Under the pieces are notes generated by a model, which was not told where the DNA came from, did not search any database, and saw nothing but the letters and a program-made list of their open reading frames with translations. Of a DNA stretch of 64,000 nt, positions 24,555 through 34,893 are shown one piece after another. The stretch comes from Ochlerotatus camptorhynchus (Eukaryota > Arthropoda > Insecta > Diptera > Culicidae): contig NW_027040943.1 of the NCBI RefSeq assembly GCF_037179485.1, forward strand, positions 2,418,001-2,482,000. The letters are read 5' to 3'. The position numbers and the translations under genes are program-made. Each line of letters begins with the position of its first letter. The first letter of the stretch is position 1.

Positions 24555-24685
24555 TAGGGTAAACGCTCCTATAGTAGCGGTACGTTAGAAGCGTTAGGTT
24601 ACTATAGTTGTATATGGAGACTCAATACACAACTATAGGAACCTAACGCTTCTAACGTACCGCAACTATAGGAGCGTTTACCCTA
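24555..24685. mobile_element. 131-bp near-perfect hairpin MITE
   Basis: Arms of about 60 nt start TAGGGTAAACGCTCCTATAG and differ at about five positions. The TA at each end fits a Tc1/mariner-type duplication. It is probably young. Confidence 0.85.
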
Positions 24686-24779
24686 GTCTTTAAAATTAAT
24701 GTCAAAGTTTTACCGAACGTTCAGCTGTTCTGATTTCGGTAAAATTTACCGACACGGAGCCAAATCTTAGTGTGTAGGG

Positions 24780-25015
24780 GGAAAATATTGACAAAGTGAA
24801 AAGAAAATTAGTTTTTCAATAATACTCGTCATCAATCTATCGTCATCAATATTACCTTTTCAATAATATTGTCAGTATGTCAATATATTGACCCGTGTAA
24901 CGAGCGCTTTAGCGTGTTGTCATTAATGTTGTCAATATTTATGTATTGATAATATTGTAAGAAAAATTGACAATACGATGTTTGTCAATATATTGACATG
25001 TGTAATGGGCGAGTC
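24780..25015. repeat. AT-rich segment with TGTCAATATATTGACA palindromes
   Basis: GTCAATATATTGAC occurs twice (24883, 24987), with many ATTGTCAATA variants between. It is probably a diverged MITE upstream of the F-box gene. Confidence 0.5.
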
Positions 25016-25296
25016 GCCCGAGTCGCAATACAAAGCAGGCACTGTAAATCGATGATTCTGGTGCAGTAAGTTAAAATAATTCGCCTGGCAACACTACACG
25101 GTACCGATGACAGCATTTTCTGTAAACAAACTCATTTCTGTGAAAGTATCCCGTAATTTCGGCTTTGTTAAGTTGCGTCGTGTCATTTTTTTCAATAATT
25201 ACAAGGTATTGATGTGATAACAGCAATCAAACTGCGCACAATTATTAATGGCACAAGTTCGTTTAATAACACATTGCAGTTTTGAACGTAAGCGCC

Positions 25297-27050
25297 ATGG
25301 AAACACCCAATATGCATCCATTGCCTCGGCTGCCCACGGAGATTTTGGTAACCATATTCCAGCATCTGCCGATGTCCGATTTGGCTCAAGTGCGGCTCAC
25401 TTGCCATCATTGGTACGATACGGTCTGTTATACATCTTCCCTGATGGAACGGTTCGTACTCTCATTTAAAAATTGCCGTCTGTACGAAGGTTGCGAACAG
25501 AGCCGTGTTTTGCCCAAGTCGAAAAGCTGCTACACCAAGGCCACTCTTAAGGCGGTGGCTATCGAAGAAAGCGATTCTTTGTGGCGCTCGCTAGGAGAAA
25601 ATCTGCAGGATCTCACATTGAACGACTGTTCACTCTCGGGTGATACGCTGGTTCAGCTGTTAAAACTCACTCCAAACCTGCGATATTTTGCCCTGAAAAC
25701 TACAAAATTCGAAGACTTCCGCATCCAGGATGTCGCCGTTGATTTCAAGTTAGAGAAGCTGGAGACGCTTACTCTACGATCTATTTTTATATATGATGAA
25801 TGTTTCGATATGTTTAAGCAAGTTTGTCCCCGTTTAAAAGTCCTCAAACTTAATTATTCTTCATTTGAGGGCTGGGGTGAGAAGCTTGTGCAGTTTGTAC
25901 AAACGGTTCGAAGCACACTGGAAGGAATCAATTTGAGCTACACCAAAGTGAGTGCAACTCTTTTGCAAAAGATATCCACCATCGAGAGGTTGAGGCTGAA
26001 AAAGATATCGTTGAAGTCTAGCTACGATCTGAAGCAGCGTGATATTATACAACTCAGTCGGGTTCAACCCACGATAGTGCACCTGAATATTGACAATCTG
26101 TTTCCGGCGGATGATCAGGTAAATCATACTTTGTACACATGTCACCATAACCCTGTGATCAGTATGACCTAGCGAAAATATTATCCTTGTAGATACTCGG
26201 CGAGATAAGCAGAAACCTACCGAACATGAAACGGATCAAGCTTCACATATGTCGAGTGCATAATTTGCATCAATCGTTTCTTCGTAACATGCAGCGGTTA
26301 GAGTATCTGAAGATCACGGACGCAACCCACGTGGCAGGGAATCTTGATCTCAGCTGCTATGAGAATCCCAACCTTGAAAAGCTATACGTATCTGCAGCCA
26401 CGTTCTCCCGTAACACATTGCCAAGATTTTTCGAAAAATCTCCAAACATCCGTAGCCTGACGCTGTATCAGTGTTCGTACGAAAATATTCATGATTTGCA
26501 GCTTTCGTTTGCTCATTTAAAGTCACTGGAATACTTGAACCTTCAACGCACATTCGATATCGATGATAGCTTTTTTAGCAGAACCGTCTTCGATAGCGTT
26601 AATATGCCGTTCGAGCGTATAAGATTTTTCGCTGTTACCAACCTTAGTAAGCTGTGCTACTTAAACTTAAGCCGCTGTAGAGATCTATCCGACGAGACGC
26701 TGGTGGCCCTCAGCTTTCCACGGCTGAAGAAAATCGATCTCCGAGGATTGAACATTACGGACTTTGGGATACGTGCGCTGGTCCGACAATGTCCCAGGTT
26801 GGAGTACGTTCATGTGGATGCATGCAAGCGAATATGTGACAGCGCAGTGCTAATGTTATGCCGGGATTTGAAGCGATTAAAGTTGCTGAATTTGGACGGA
26901 TGTCGATCGATCACGGACGCCTCGGTTGAACATGTCACCAATAACTGCCGAACGCTTGTGTGGCTTAACATGATGAACTGTCCGCTCCTATCAGAAGAAG
27001 CCAAACAACGGTTGGAAAGTGTGCGAAGCATACGATCACTGTACGTTTAG
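25297..27050 (+). CDS. F-box / leucine-rich repeat protein (FBXL type)
   Basis: Exons 25297-26118 and 26193-27050 join in phase 0 across a 74-bp intron (donor GTAAAT, acceptor TGTAG), encoding 559 residues. Residues about 8-45 form an F-box (LPTEILVTIFQHLPMSDLAQ, then VRLTCHHWYD), which in this family binds SKP1 and so places the protein in an SCF ubiquitin ligase. The rest is leucine-rich. The C-terminal part (from about residue 435) has cysteine-type LRRs of the AMN1/FBXL2 class, such as LCYLNLSRCRDLSDETL and LKLLNLDGCRSITDASV. These form the substrate-binding solenoid. The ATG at 25297 sits in GCGCCATGG, a good initiation context, and upstream in-frame sequence has no earlier ATG. The specific orthologue and substrate are not recognisable. 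Without splicing, exon 1 would read 18 codons into the intron and stop. Confidence 0.9.
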
Positions 27051-27849
27051 TGAAATGTGATGACGGTTAGCTCGGTGGTGGGAAACTATTTATTGTAGGA
27101 TATGGAGACGCATCAATTACGAGACAACTCGAGACTTATCCGTCACGCGACTTGGCGGACCTGGCGAATGGCACAATAATCGTTTAATCCCGATTTAAAT
27201 TTTGATCATTCTTGTGATTTAGAGAAAAGATATTTACACGACTTTCGGAGGGTGGTGTATTTACAAGTGATCGCGGTAAAAAAAAAACATTTTTAGATGC
27301 ATTGCATTGCATACTGCTACAGTAGGATTTTGGCCATTGAGTAGAAAAAAAAAGTTTACGACAAAATTTAGAGATTTCGCTAAGTGTTGTGTTGTGGCAT
27401 TGTGGGCGAACAAATATGTAGTAGGATAATTATATAACATATCGAAATACATATATTTTCAAACCTATGTAAAGACCCGTTTTCTTCGAGTGTTTGTGCC
27501 AGTCTGTGATCCGTGCATTTGTTTATAAATGTAAGTGGTTCATGAGACTCTAGCCCTATGTGATTGTCCGACTTTTCCCCGAATGAACTGTTTCCCTGAA
27601 AAAAATTTCCCCGAATGTACCGTCTCTCCGAAAGCGATGTACCGTGCAACCACGATGCAATTCAGAGCTTTCCATGCCAACAAAAGCATAAATTTGTAGC
27701 ATTTATTTAAGTCAACAGAAACCAAGGTGTTGGAAACGCTACCTTTGAAGTTAAATTTGTTTTAATACACTGATATTGCATTATTTCGTCCGGACTTTTT
27801 TTTTTTTTAAATAAAATTTAACTTAATTTGTTGAATTTTTACTTTATTC
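27051..27849. other. 3' flank of the F-box gene
   Basis: Probably contains its 3' UTR. AATAAA occurs late (27810 region). No ORF of interest. Confidence 0.45.
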
Positions 27850-28095
27850 ACTAAAAAAAGTTTTCATGTAGTTTCTATTGGGAACGCATATGATATTTTT
27901 TCAACAACTAAATTAATGATTTTTATCTGAAATTCACATAACATTCATGTGATAAATCACATAAATTTAATTGGACACACAAGTTTCATGTGGTTATGTG
28001 GTGCAATTCATAATTTATTGGGAATTGCACCACATAATTACATAAAAGTTATGTGCAATTCTAGTGGATACTTTCCATTGGAAATGTGATTTATT
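27850..28095. mobile_element. Hairpin MITE with TATGTGGTGCAATTC arms
   Basis: GTTATGTGGTGCAATTC and GAATTGCACCACATAATTAC are inverted around 27999-28050, with outer CACATAA/TTATGTG matches. Confidence 0.65.
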
Positions 28096-28236
28096 TTTTG
28101 AGTGTATAGTTAACATAAAACTCTTTTTTTAGTAAGTATCATGTGTATCAAACCTACTCTGAATTATATACCTTGTTGCTCATCAATGCTCTAATAATTG
28201 CTGCTTCTGTATAAAGGGCAAGTCTTTTTTTTTCTT

Positions 28237-28494
28237 GGATTTGTTTTCCGTCGATCTTGTTTTCCGTGCTGAGCACCAATGCTACCGACGCCAGGAAGGC
28301 AGCTCCTACACCTGGACCCTACCTATACCCATCAACTCATGAACCGGGGACCAACGGCTTTACTTCCCTTCCGAAGGAAGGCGTGATCAGAGATGTTATG
28401 CCTCAGAACATCCCGGCGGCGCCGACTGGGATTGAACCCAGGCCTGCTGGGGTGAGAGGCAATCACGCTTACCACTACACCACCGGCGCCGCTT
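28237..28494 (-). mobile_element. Feilai-like SINE, second 3'-tail type
   Basis: The minus-strand head GCGGCGCCGGTGGTGTAGTG and B-box GGGTTCAATCCCAG are the same as the other copies. The tail differs: GCATTGGTGCTCAGCACGG then AAAACAAGATCGACGG. It ends in a short A-rich stretch. Confidence 0.85.
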
Positions 28495-28499
28495 AAAGG

Positions 28500-28929
28500 G
28501 ACAGTCGATTATTGGTTTATTTAAAACATTTATTTTTCTCCAACCAACTGATGACGTCGAAAGGACATCATACCTCCAATAGACGACCTTTTGTTGTAAG
28601 CACTCCTGACGATTAAGATTGTGAAGAAATCTCATCCGATTTCGCACTCTTCAATTTAATTTGGATATTGCAAATCAGGGCACATTTCTTAATATTAATT
28701 AAACTTACACTCAAAAACATTAAAAAACATTAATCGTAGCTTAGAAAAATCTCGGACACTGTTTCGACATTGCTCATGAAATTGGAATTTCATTTTTGCT
28801 GCACTGCGCCATTACCTTAAATGTGAAAAGAACGATCATCAATCAAAAGAAGGCAGAATCTCATTCGGGAAAGTGGCATTCGGGGTTAATGTAGCACAAC
28901 AAATTATTGAATTATCGTATAGATAAATC
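28500..28929. other. Spacer between SINE and Jockey-like fragment
   Basis: AT-rich. I see no gene or repeat ends. Confidence 0.4.
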
Positions 28930-29275
28930 ATTTAATTCGAGCTAGTGATTATGGAACCGTTGCTGTCCCTTTGCAAGCAGTATTTGAGTGCTGAGCAACA
29001 TGGGTTTACTGTCGGCCGCTCTACAACCACCAATCGGCTGTGTCTCACATCGTATATAACCGAAAGCATGTCGGATCGAGTTCAAACGGACGTTATTTAT
29101 TCAGACCTATCCGCGGCATTCGACAAGTTGAACCATACTATTGCGATTGCTAAACTCGGCAGGCTCGCTGTATGCGGTAATCTTCTGAGTTGGTTTCGAT
29201 CATATCTTACCGGTCGCCAACTAAATGTTGCCATAGGAGATTGCTGATCAGCTAGCTTCTTCATCTTATCAGGTA
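28930..29275 (+). pseudogene. Jockey-like non-LTR reverse transcriptase fragment
   Basis: The translation reads FELVIMEPLLSLCKQYL, then TVGRSTTTNRL, SDLSAAFDKLNHT and LLSWFRSYLTGRQ. These are RT motifs (SAAFDKLNH is the first catalytic Asp block) of Jockey-clade elements. It is truncated at the 5' side, has a TGA in frame at 29246, and is cut at a TA by the ITmD37E element. No continuation of the RT is found to the right of that element, so the piece was already truncated or rearranged. Confidence 0.8.
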
Positions 29276-29277
29276 TA

Positions 29278-30549
29278 AAGGGTGATACGGTCAAAATTTG
29301 AAATCGTTTATTTAAAAAATCAAATTAAATTTCTTTTTCAAGTTCAATTAGTATAAAATTCAGGAAAAATATTCAGTTAGGCTTCCGCTTTTCCAAATCC
29401 GAATTGCCGGGCCTTACGCTTGACCCCTGCCATCAGATTTTGTACAGCCACCTTGTCCACCTTCTTCGCCGCAGAAAGCCAGTTTGCCTTGAACTGCTGC
29501 TCGCCCTTAGCAGTTTTTTTGGTCTTCTTTAGGTTCCGCTTGACAATAGCCCAGTATTTCTCAATTGGGCGGAGCTCTGGCGTGTTGGGAGGGTTCTTGT
29601 CCTTGGGAACCACCTGCACGTTGTTGGCGGCGTACCACTCCATGGCCTTTTTACCGTAATGGCAAGATGCCAAATCCGGCCACAACAGTACGGAACAACC
29701 GTGTTTCTTCAGGAAAGGCAGCAGACGTTTATTCAAACACTCTTTCACGTAAATTTCTTGGTTGACAGTCCCGGAAGCTATGAAAATGCTGCTCTTCAAG
29801 CCACAGGTACAGATGGCTTGCCAAACCAGATATTTCTTTGCGAACTTTGACAGTTTCATGTGCTTGAAAACATCTGCTACCTTTCCCCTTCCTTTTGCCG
29901 TATAAAACTCCTGTCCCGGAAGCTGCTTGTAGTCGGCTTTGACGTAGGTTTCGTCGTCCATTACCACGCAGTCAAACTTCGTCCGCATCGTCGTGTACAG
30001 CCTCCGGGATCGCGCTTTGGCCGTCGTATTTTGTTTATCATCGCGATTTGGAGTCACTACCTTCTTGTAAGTCGATAGTCCGGCTCGTTTTTTGGCTCGA
30101 TGCACGGTTGTAGACGATACACCCAGCTTATTTGCGGCATCTCGGAGAGAGAGGTTAGGGTTTCGCTTGAAACTACCGGCAACTCTCTTTGTCGTCTCAG
30201 CGGCTTCCGGTTTTCGATTTCCCCCCGATCCAGACTTCCTGGCTGTCGACAAACGTTCCCCAAACACTTTAATTACATTTGTAACGGTTGATTTGGCAAC
30301 TTTTAGCGATTTTGCCAACTTTGCGTGCGAGTAGCTCGGATTTTCGCGATGCGCGAGCAAAATTTTGATACGCTGCTCTTCTTGCTTGGACGGCATTTTG
30401 ACAACTGAAGAGTGAATTCCAAAATCAAAATAGGAGCAACATTCTACACACACACACCTTCAAAATGAGGGGTGTTCAGATTTTTTAAATGCAAAATTGA
30501 AAGAAACACGTCAAGTTGATATTGACCAAATTTTGACCGTATCACCCTT
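29278..30549 (-). mobile_element. ITmD37E (mariner-like) transposon, apparently complete
   Basis: A 1272-bp element with TIRs beginning AAGGGTGATACGGTCAAAAT (23 bp identical at both ends) is flanked by TA at 29276-29277 and 30550-30551, as expected for the IS630-Tc1-mariner superfamily. It encodes one intact transposase on the minus strand. It is inserted in a Jockey-like RT fragment, immediately left of an L1-like element. Confidence 0.92.
29377..30396 (-). CDS. DD37E transposase, intact
   Basis: The ORF has 339 residues from ATG at 30396 (MPSKQEEQRIKILL); 19 upstream in-frame residues are ignored because MPSKQEE is the family-like start. It cuts and pastes the surrounding element in the nucleus. 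Two helix-turn-helix motifs are visible (YSHAKLAKSLKVAKSTV, about residues 22-38; SLRDAANKLGVSSTTVH, about 83-99), separated by a basic GGNRKP linker. Catalytic residues are D147 or D148 (VVMDDETYVKADY), D241 (WPDLASCHY) and E279 (RPIEKYW). Exactly 37 residues separate D241 and E279, which defines the ITmD37E family described from mosquitoes. There are no stops or frameshifts. Flanking TIRs and TA duplications are intact, so mobility is plausible but untested. Confidence 0.92.
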   Translation of the reverse strand: MPSKQEEQRIKILLAHRENPSYSHAKLAKSLKVAKSTVTNVIKVFGERLSTARKSGSGGNRKPEAAETTKRVAGSFKRNPNLSLRDAANKLGVSSTTVHRAKKRAGLSTYKKVVTPNRDDKQNTTAKARSRRLYTTMRTKFDCVVMDDETYVKADYKQLPGQEFYTAKGRGKVADVFKHMKLSKFAKKYLVWQAICTCGLKSSIFIASGTVNQEIYVKECLNKRLLPFLKKHGCSVLLWPDLASCHYGKKAMEWYAANNVQVVPKDKNPPNTPELRPIEKYWAIVKRNLKKTKKTAKGEQQFKANWLSAAKKVDKVAVQNLMAGVKRKARQFGFGKAEA

Positions 30550-30718
30550 TAATAAAACAAATAAAACTAATAAGCAGTGAGCGCTCAACTTCCGAGCCAA
30601 GCAGACGTACTTACGCTATCGCTATTTCTGGAAGTCGATCTCAAGCTATATATCGTTTGTCACGCTGCGTTTTTCCATCGCCGAGCCGTAGCGTGTTCCC
30701 GCGTACTACGACTCCACG

Positions 30719-31708
30719 ATGGCGCGTCGCGTGAACACATTCCGCATAGATTATGCGATGTTGCCGAAAAAACCGGACTATGCAAAAGTGCAAAACTTTG
30801 TTGGAACCATGTTGGGTTTAAAGCCCGGTGAAGTGCTGAGAATACAGTGTAGCAGAAGTCTCGGGTGTGCCTTCGTGAAGGTCGTCGACCTGGAGCTGGC
30901 ACAAAAAGTGTGCGAAGAACACGACGGAAAACACGAAGTGCAAGTGAGTGAGGGGAAGATGGTTCCCCTGAGAATAACCATGGAAGACGGGGCAGTGGAG
31001 GTGAAGCTGTATGATCTGTCTTAGGACGTATCGGACGAAGCCATCATCAAATTCCTGTCCGCGTACGGTGACGTCATCTCAGTTCGCGAACACATGTGCG
31101 GAGGTGATTTGTACTTTCCGGGCATTTCCACTGGTGTTCGGATTGCCAAGATGATCGTGAAACACAACATCGAGTCGTGGGTCACTATCGACGGGGAATC
31201 GACGTTGCTATCCTATTTTGGTCAACGTCAAACTTGCCGACACTGCCGGGATTTCATCCACATCGGCGCCACCTGCGTGCAGAACAAAAAGCTGCTAGTG
31301 CAGAAGTCGTATGCCGATGCGACAAAGCAGCCTGCACCAACACCAACCAAACCAAATGCGAAGCCACGGAGCCAAAAGCCAACGTTGCAGACAAAACCCC
31401 CACCGTCGAAGAAGCCGAAACAGCAGTTGTTGTCGGTTACACAAAAACCAATTAACACGCAGTCGGAGACACAATTTCCTCCACTCACTCTCCCCATCAT
31501 ACCCGTATCGGGTCCAAAACCGCCGCCGGAGAAAAGGTCGCTGTCCAACACGTCCGGTCAACAGCCCCCTGATGGTGGAAAGTCCTATGGCAACGAGACA
31601 GACGACTCGGCAATGTCAACGCACAGTTCAAACTCTAGAGGACGCCCTAGAACCAGAAAGCGACGAGATGGTATCGATGACGAGCGGGATCTGGAAAACC
31701 AATCGTGA
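30719..31708 (+). pseudogene. L1-like ORF1 (nucleic-acid binding), one internal stop
   Basis: ATG at 30719 opens 101 codons ending YDLS, then TAG (31022-31024). The same frame continues from DVSDEAIIKFLSAYGDV to the TGA at 31706-31708. The downstream part has a CCHC zinc knuckle (CRHCRDFIHIGATC, C-x2-C-x4-H-x4-C), then a proline-, lysine- and serine-rich tail. ORF1 products coat element RNA and act as chaperones. Apart from the single stop the frame is intact over about 330 codons, so the disabling mutation looks recent. Confidence 0.8.
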
Positions 31709-34336
31709 ATCCAATCGCCAGCTACAACATCGCTACTATCAATATAAACACGATCACCAACGAAACAAAACTCAACGCCTTCCGAACTTTTATCAGACCG
31801 ATGGAGCTTGACATCGTGTTTCTGCAAGAAGTGGAGAACGAGCAGCTCTCGATTCCTGGCTATAACGTTGTCGCAAATGTCGATCATTCGAGAAGGGGGA
31901 CTGCTATAGCGCTAAAAGAATACATTCGGTTTTCCCATATAGAAAAGAGCTTGGATGGCAGGCTCGTTGCTCTGCGGGTTGAAAACACCACATTGGCAAA
32001 CGTATATGCACCGTCGGGCACAGCAATGCGTGCCGAGCGAGAACGCTTTTTCAATAATACCGTCGCCTTTTATCTTCGGCATAACACCGAACATCTAATA
32101 CTTGCCGGAGATTTTAACTGTGTGCTACGATCATGTGACTCGTCGGGCTTCAACAGCAGCCCCGCTCTCCAGGCCACGGTACAGCAGCTACAACTCAACG
32201 ATGTTTGGGTTAAGTTGTACCCCACGACCCCCTCCTCCACATACGTAACGCACAACTCGGTCTCCAGGCTCGACCGCATATACGTCAGCAATGGTCTATG
32301 CACGTATCTCCGGAGTGCAGACACGCATGTATGCTCTTTTACGAACCACAAAGCGCTTACCGCAAGAATATGCCTCCCTAGCCTCGGACGCGAACCTGGC
32401 CGCGGTTACTGGTCCCTTCGTCCCCATATTCTCACTGCAGAGAACATCGAAGAGTTCCAGATTAGATGGCAGTATGTAACCCAACAGCGACGGAACTTTC
32501 CAAACTGGATAACGTGGTGGATATCATGCGCTAAACCGAAAATTCTTTCTTTTTTTCGGTGGAAATCTCGCGAGGTGTACAGGGAATTTCATGCTGAACA
32601 CCAACGTTTGTATTCGCAGCTTCGGCAAGCATATAACAACTACTATCAAAATCCAACGATGTTGGCTACGATCAACCGTGTGAAAGCGCAGATGCTTACT
32701 CACCAGCGAATGTTTTGCCACATGCGTATCAACGATACATTCATCGCAGGGGAAAATATCAGCACGTTCCAGCTTGGCGAGAGGCGAAGGAAAAAAACCG
32801 TCATAACAGAGCTGGGTATCGAGAACGGCGAGACTCTAAACAGCTCCGAAACAATTGAAAACCACCTGCTAAACTACTTCAGGGAGCTTTACACAGCGTC
32901 TGACGAGAGCGAGGAGGCACAATCTTCTTTCCACTGCGAACGAGTGATTCCAGAAAGTGACGAGCGAAACGAGGCGTGTATGGCTGAAATAACAACAGCA
33001 GAAATAATGTCATCTATTCGCACATCGGCTAAATGGAAGGCTGTTGGCAGCGACGGCCTTCCCGTCGAATTTTACCAACGTACGTTCGATGTCATCCATC
33101 GAGAGTTAAATCTCGTTTTAAACGAAGCTATGACCACGGAGCTCCCCGCTGAGTTCGTCAACGGAGTGATCGTGCTTGTACGAAAGAGAGAAACTGTAAA
33201 CACGGCACGAGGATACCGACCGATCAGCCTTCTAAACGCAGACTACAAAATCCTCAGCCGTATACTCAAATCTCGTTTGGAGATTGTGTTGAGGTCGTAC
33301 CCGGTTTTGAGCGATGCGCAGAAGTGCTCTAACGAAGGGCACTCAATTTTTCAAGCAACTCTTTCTCTGAAGGATCGCATTGCAGAGCTGATAGCGAGAA
33401 AGCGGAGAGGGAAACTAATAAGCTACGATCTCGATCACGCTTTCGATCGAGTGTCCCACTCATTTCTCTATGGAACGATGCGGCAGTTGGGGATAAACCC
33501 AGCCTTCGTCGGTTTACTGGCTCGTATTGCCGGACAATCTTCGTCTCGCCTGCTGGTCAACGGGCATCCCTCACAGTGCTTCGCCATCGAACGTTCGGTT
33601 CGCCAGGGGGACCCTTTGTCTATGATACTGTTCGTCATCTACCCCCATCCGTTTCTGCAACAACTGGAGCGACTCGTCGGCCCCGATCTCGTGGTGGCTT
33701 ACGCAGATGATGTGTCTGTTATAGTTACCAATACACGCGTGATTGAGCGCATCAATGACCTGTTCGGACGTTTTGAACGTGCCTCCGGCGCAAAGCCCAA
33801 TAGATTGAAAACTGTTGCAATCAACGTCGGGCTCATTGATGGAGATCCACTGAATGTGCCATGGTTGCAAACAGTAGAAACGGTGAAGATTCTTGGCATT
33901 TATTTCACTAACTCAATCCGCGCAATGACTAAGATTAATTGGGATGCTCAAGTTACCAAATTTGCTCAACATTTGTGGCTGCACTCGATGAGGGGACTTA
34001 ACCTTCAACAGAAGGTTATTTTGCTAAATACCTATATCACGGCAAGGATTTGGTACGTGGCATCAATCCTTCCACCATATTGTGTCCACACAGCGAAAAT
34101 CACAGCACAAATGCAAAGCGCTTCTGGTGAACCGTCACTTACAGGATAGTGGCTCCCTTCCCTATTATCAGTCCCTTCTGAACCAAGCAATTCCTCCTCC
34201 GGCAGATCTTCCTTGCCTTAAACTATTAGCCCAACAAATTCCACTTCTCCCCCCACTTATCCGAGAACACCCCTCCAGCGACCAAATTCATCGTGTTCTT
34301 CTGGAGCGGACAGATAAAAAAAAAAAAAAAAAAAAA
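31705..34336 (+). pseudogene. L1-like ORF2 (endonuclease plus reverse transcriptase), 3' damaged
   Basis: The frame opens at GTG (31705), overlapping the ORF1 stop as GTGA, and runs 814 codons. The N terminus is an APE-type endonuclease (FLQEVEN, AGDFNCVL, SRLDRIYVS, TNHKAL). The RT follows, with YRPISLLNADYKILSRILKS, SYDLDHAFDRVSH, RQGDPLSMILF and the catalytic YADD (about residue 670). After QMQSAS the frame shifts and jumps to KCKALLVNRHLQDSGS, in the +1 frame. The stretch normally between these points in L1-type proteins appears missing, and coding sequence runs straight into the A-tail. The clade call L1-like rests on ISLLNADYKILS and the order of domains. Confidence 0.85.
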
Positions 34337-34341
34337 TAAGC

Positions 34342-34890
34342 CACCGGAATTAAATTTGGTTAAACACCAAAATTTAAAAAAATCAATTTGACTTAACTGA
34401 TGATTATAAAACGCATTCGAAGCCAAGCTATCCTTACATTAATGATAGATTGTTTTGGAGAGGAAAATATGGTATATATACATTCGATGAAATAATCATA
34501 AGCACATTCGGCACATTCAAAAGGATTTCTCAAAAATCAATCGAAACATGTTCCTAAAAACCGATCCAATATATTTAGCGATTCGATCGTTGTCTTAATG
34601 TTCCTTTGGTATTTGTAAGATTTCTTCTCTAATTGTTGTCGCAAGTGTTATTCAAATAGCACCTAATTCTAATCGGTAAAAAAAAAAACGTTATATATAA
34701 ATAGGAAGAGAGAAATTTGACTGTTGTATTGGGAAATCGACCTTTCCCGGCAAAAGAGCGAATCAAAAGTTCACTTTTTAGTCCAAATCTTGTGCGCCTT
34801 GGAATCAGTATCAAAGAGACTTTTTACCATTACGACTTGACAGAAACCTACGCAAATCATTATAATAATTTGGAAAAATGACCAAGCATT
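34342..34890. other. Spacer between L1-like element and TMED exon 3
   Basis: Searched by eye on the minus strand for the p24 membrane exon without success. Otherwise AT-rich and featureless. Confidence 0.45.
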
Positions 34891-34893
34891 TAC

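Larger units (their letters stand above)
24243..24776. mobile_element. MITE with TTTTACCGAA ends, containing two nested MITEs
   Basis: The left end (24250-24330) and right end (24695-24770) are inverted and share ACCGAAATC(T/A)GAACAG and GTTCGGTAAAA. The interior is inflated by 24408-24527 and 24555-24685. A further single end of the family is at 2866-2960. Confidence 0.7.
30576..34336 (+). mobile_element. L1-like non-LTR retrotransposon with target duplication and poly(A)
   Basis: The element begins AGTGAGCGCTCAAC and ends in about 20 A. AATAAGC flanks it on both sides (30569-30575 and 34335-34341, the right copy merging into the A-tract). Layout: a 143-bp 5' UTR, ORF1, ORF2, then poly(A) with no 3' UTR. 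The 3' coding end is shortened. Confidence 0.85.

Noticed and set aside
25192..25410. Minus-strand ORF over the F-box start
   Set aside because: Shadow of the F-box exon, without motifs.
31177..31887. Overlapping plus- and minus-strand frames inside ORF1/ORF2
   Set aside because: Shadows of the L1-like coding frames.
34340..34640. Hydrophobic minus-strand stretch as the missing TMED membrane exon
   Set aside because: Text such as VLMIISSNVYIPYF lacks the conserved entry motif of p24 membrane exons and has no matching acceptor.
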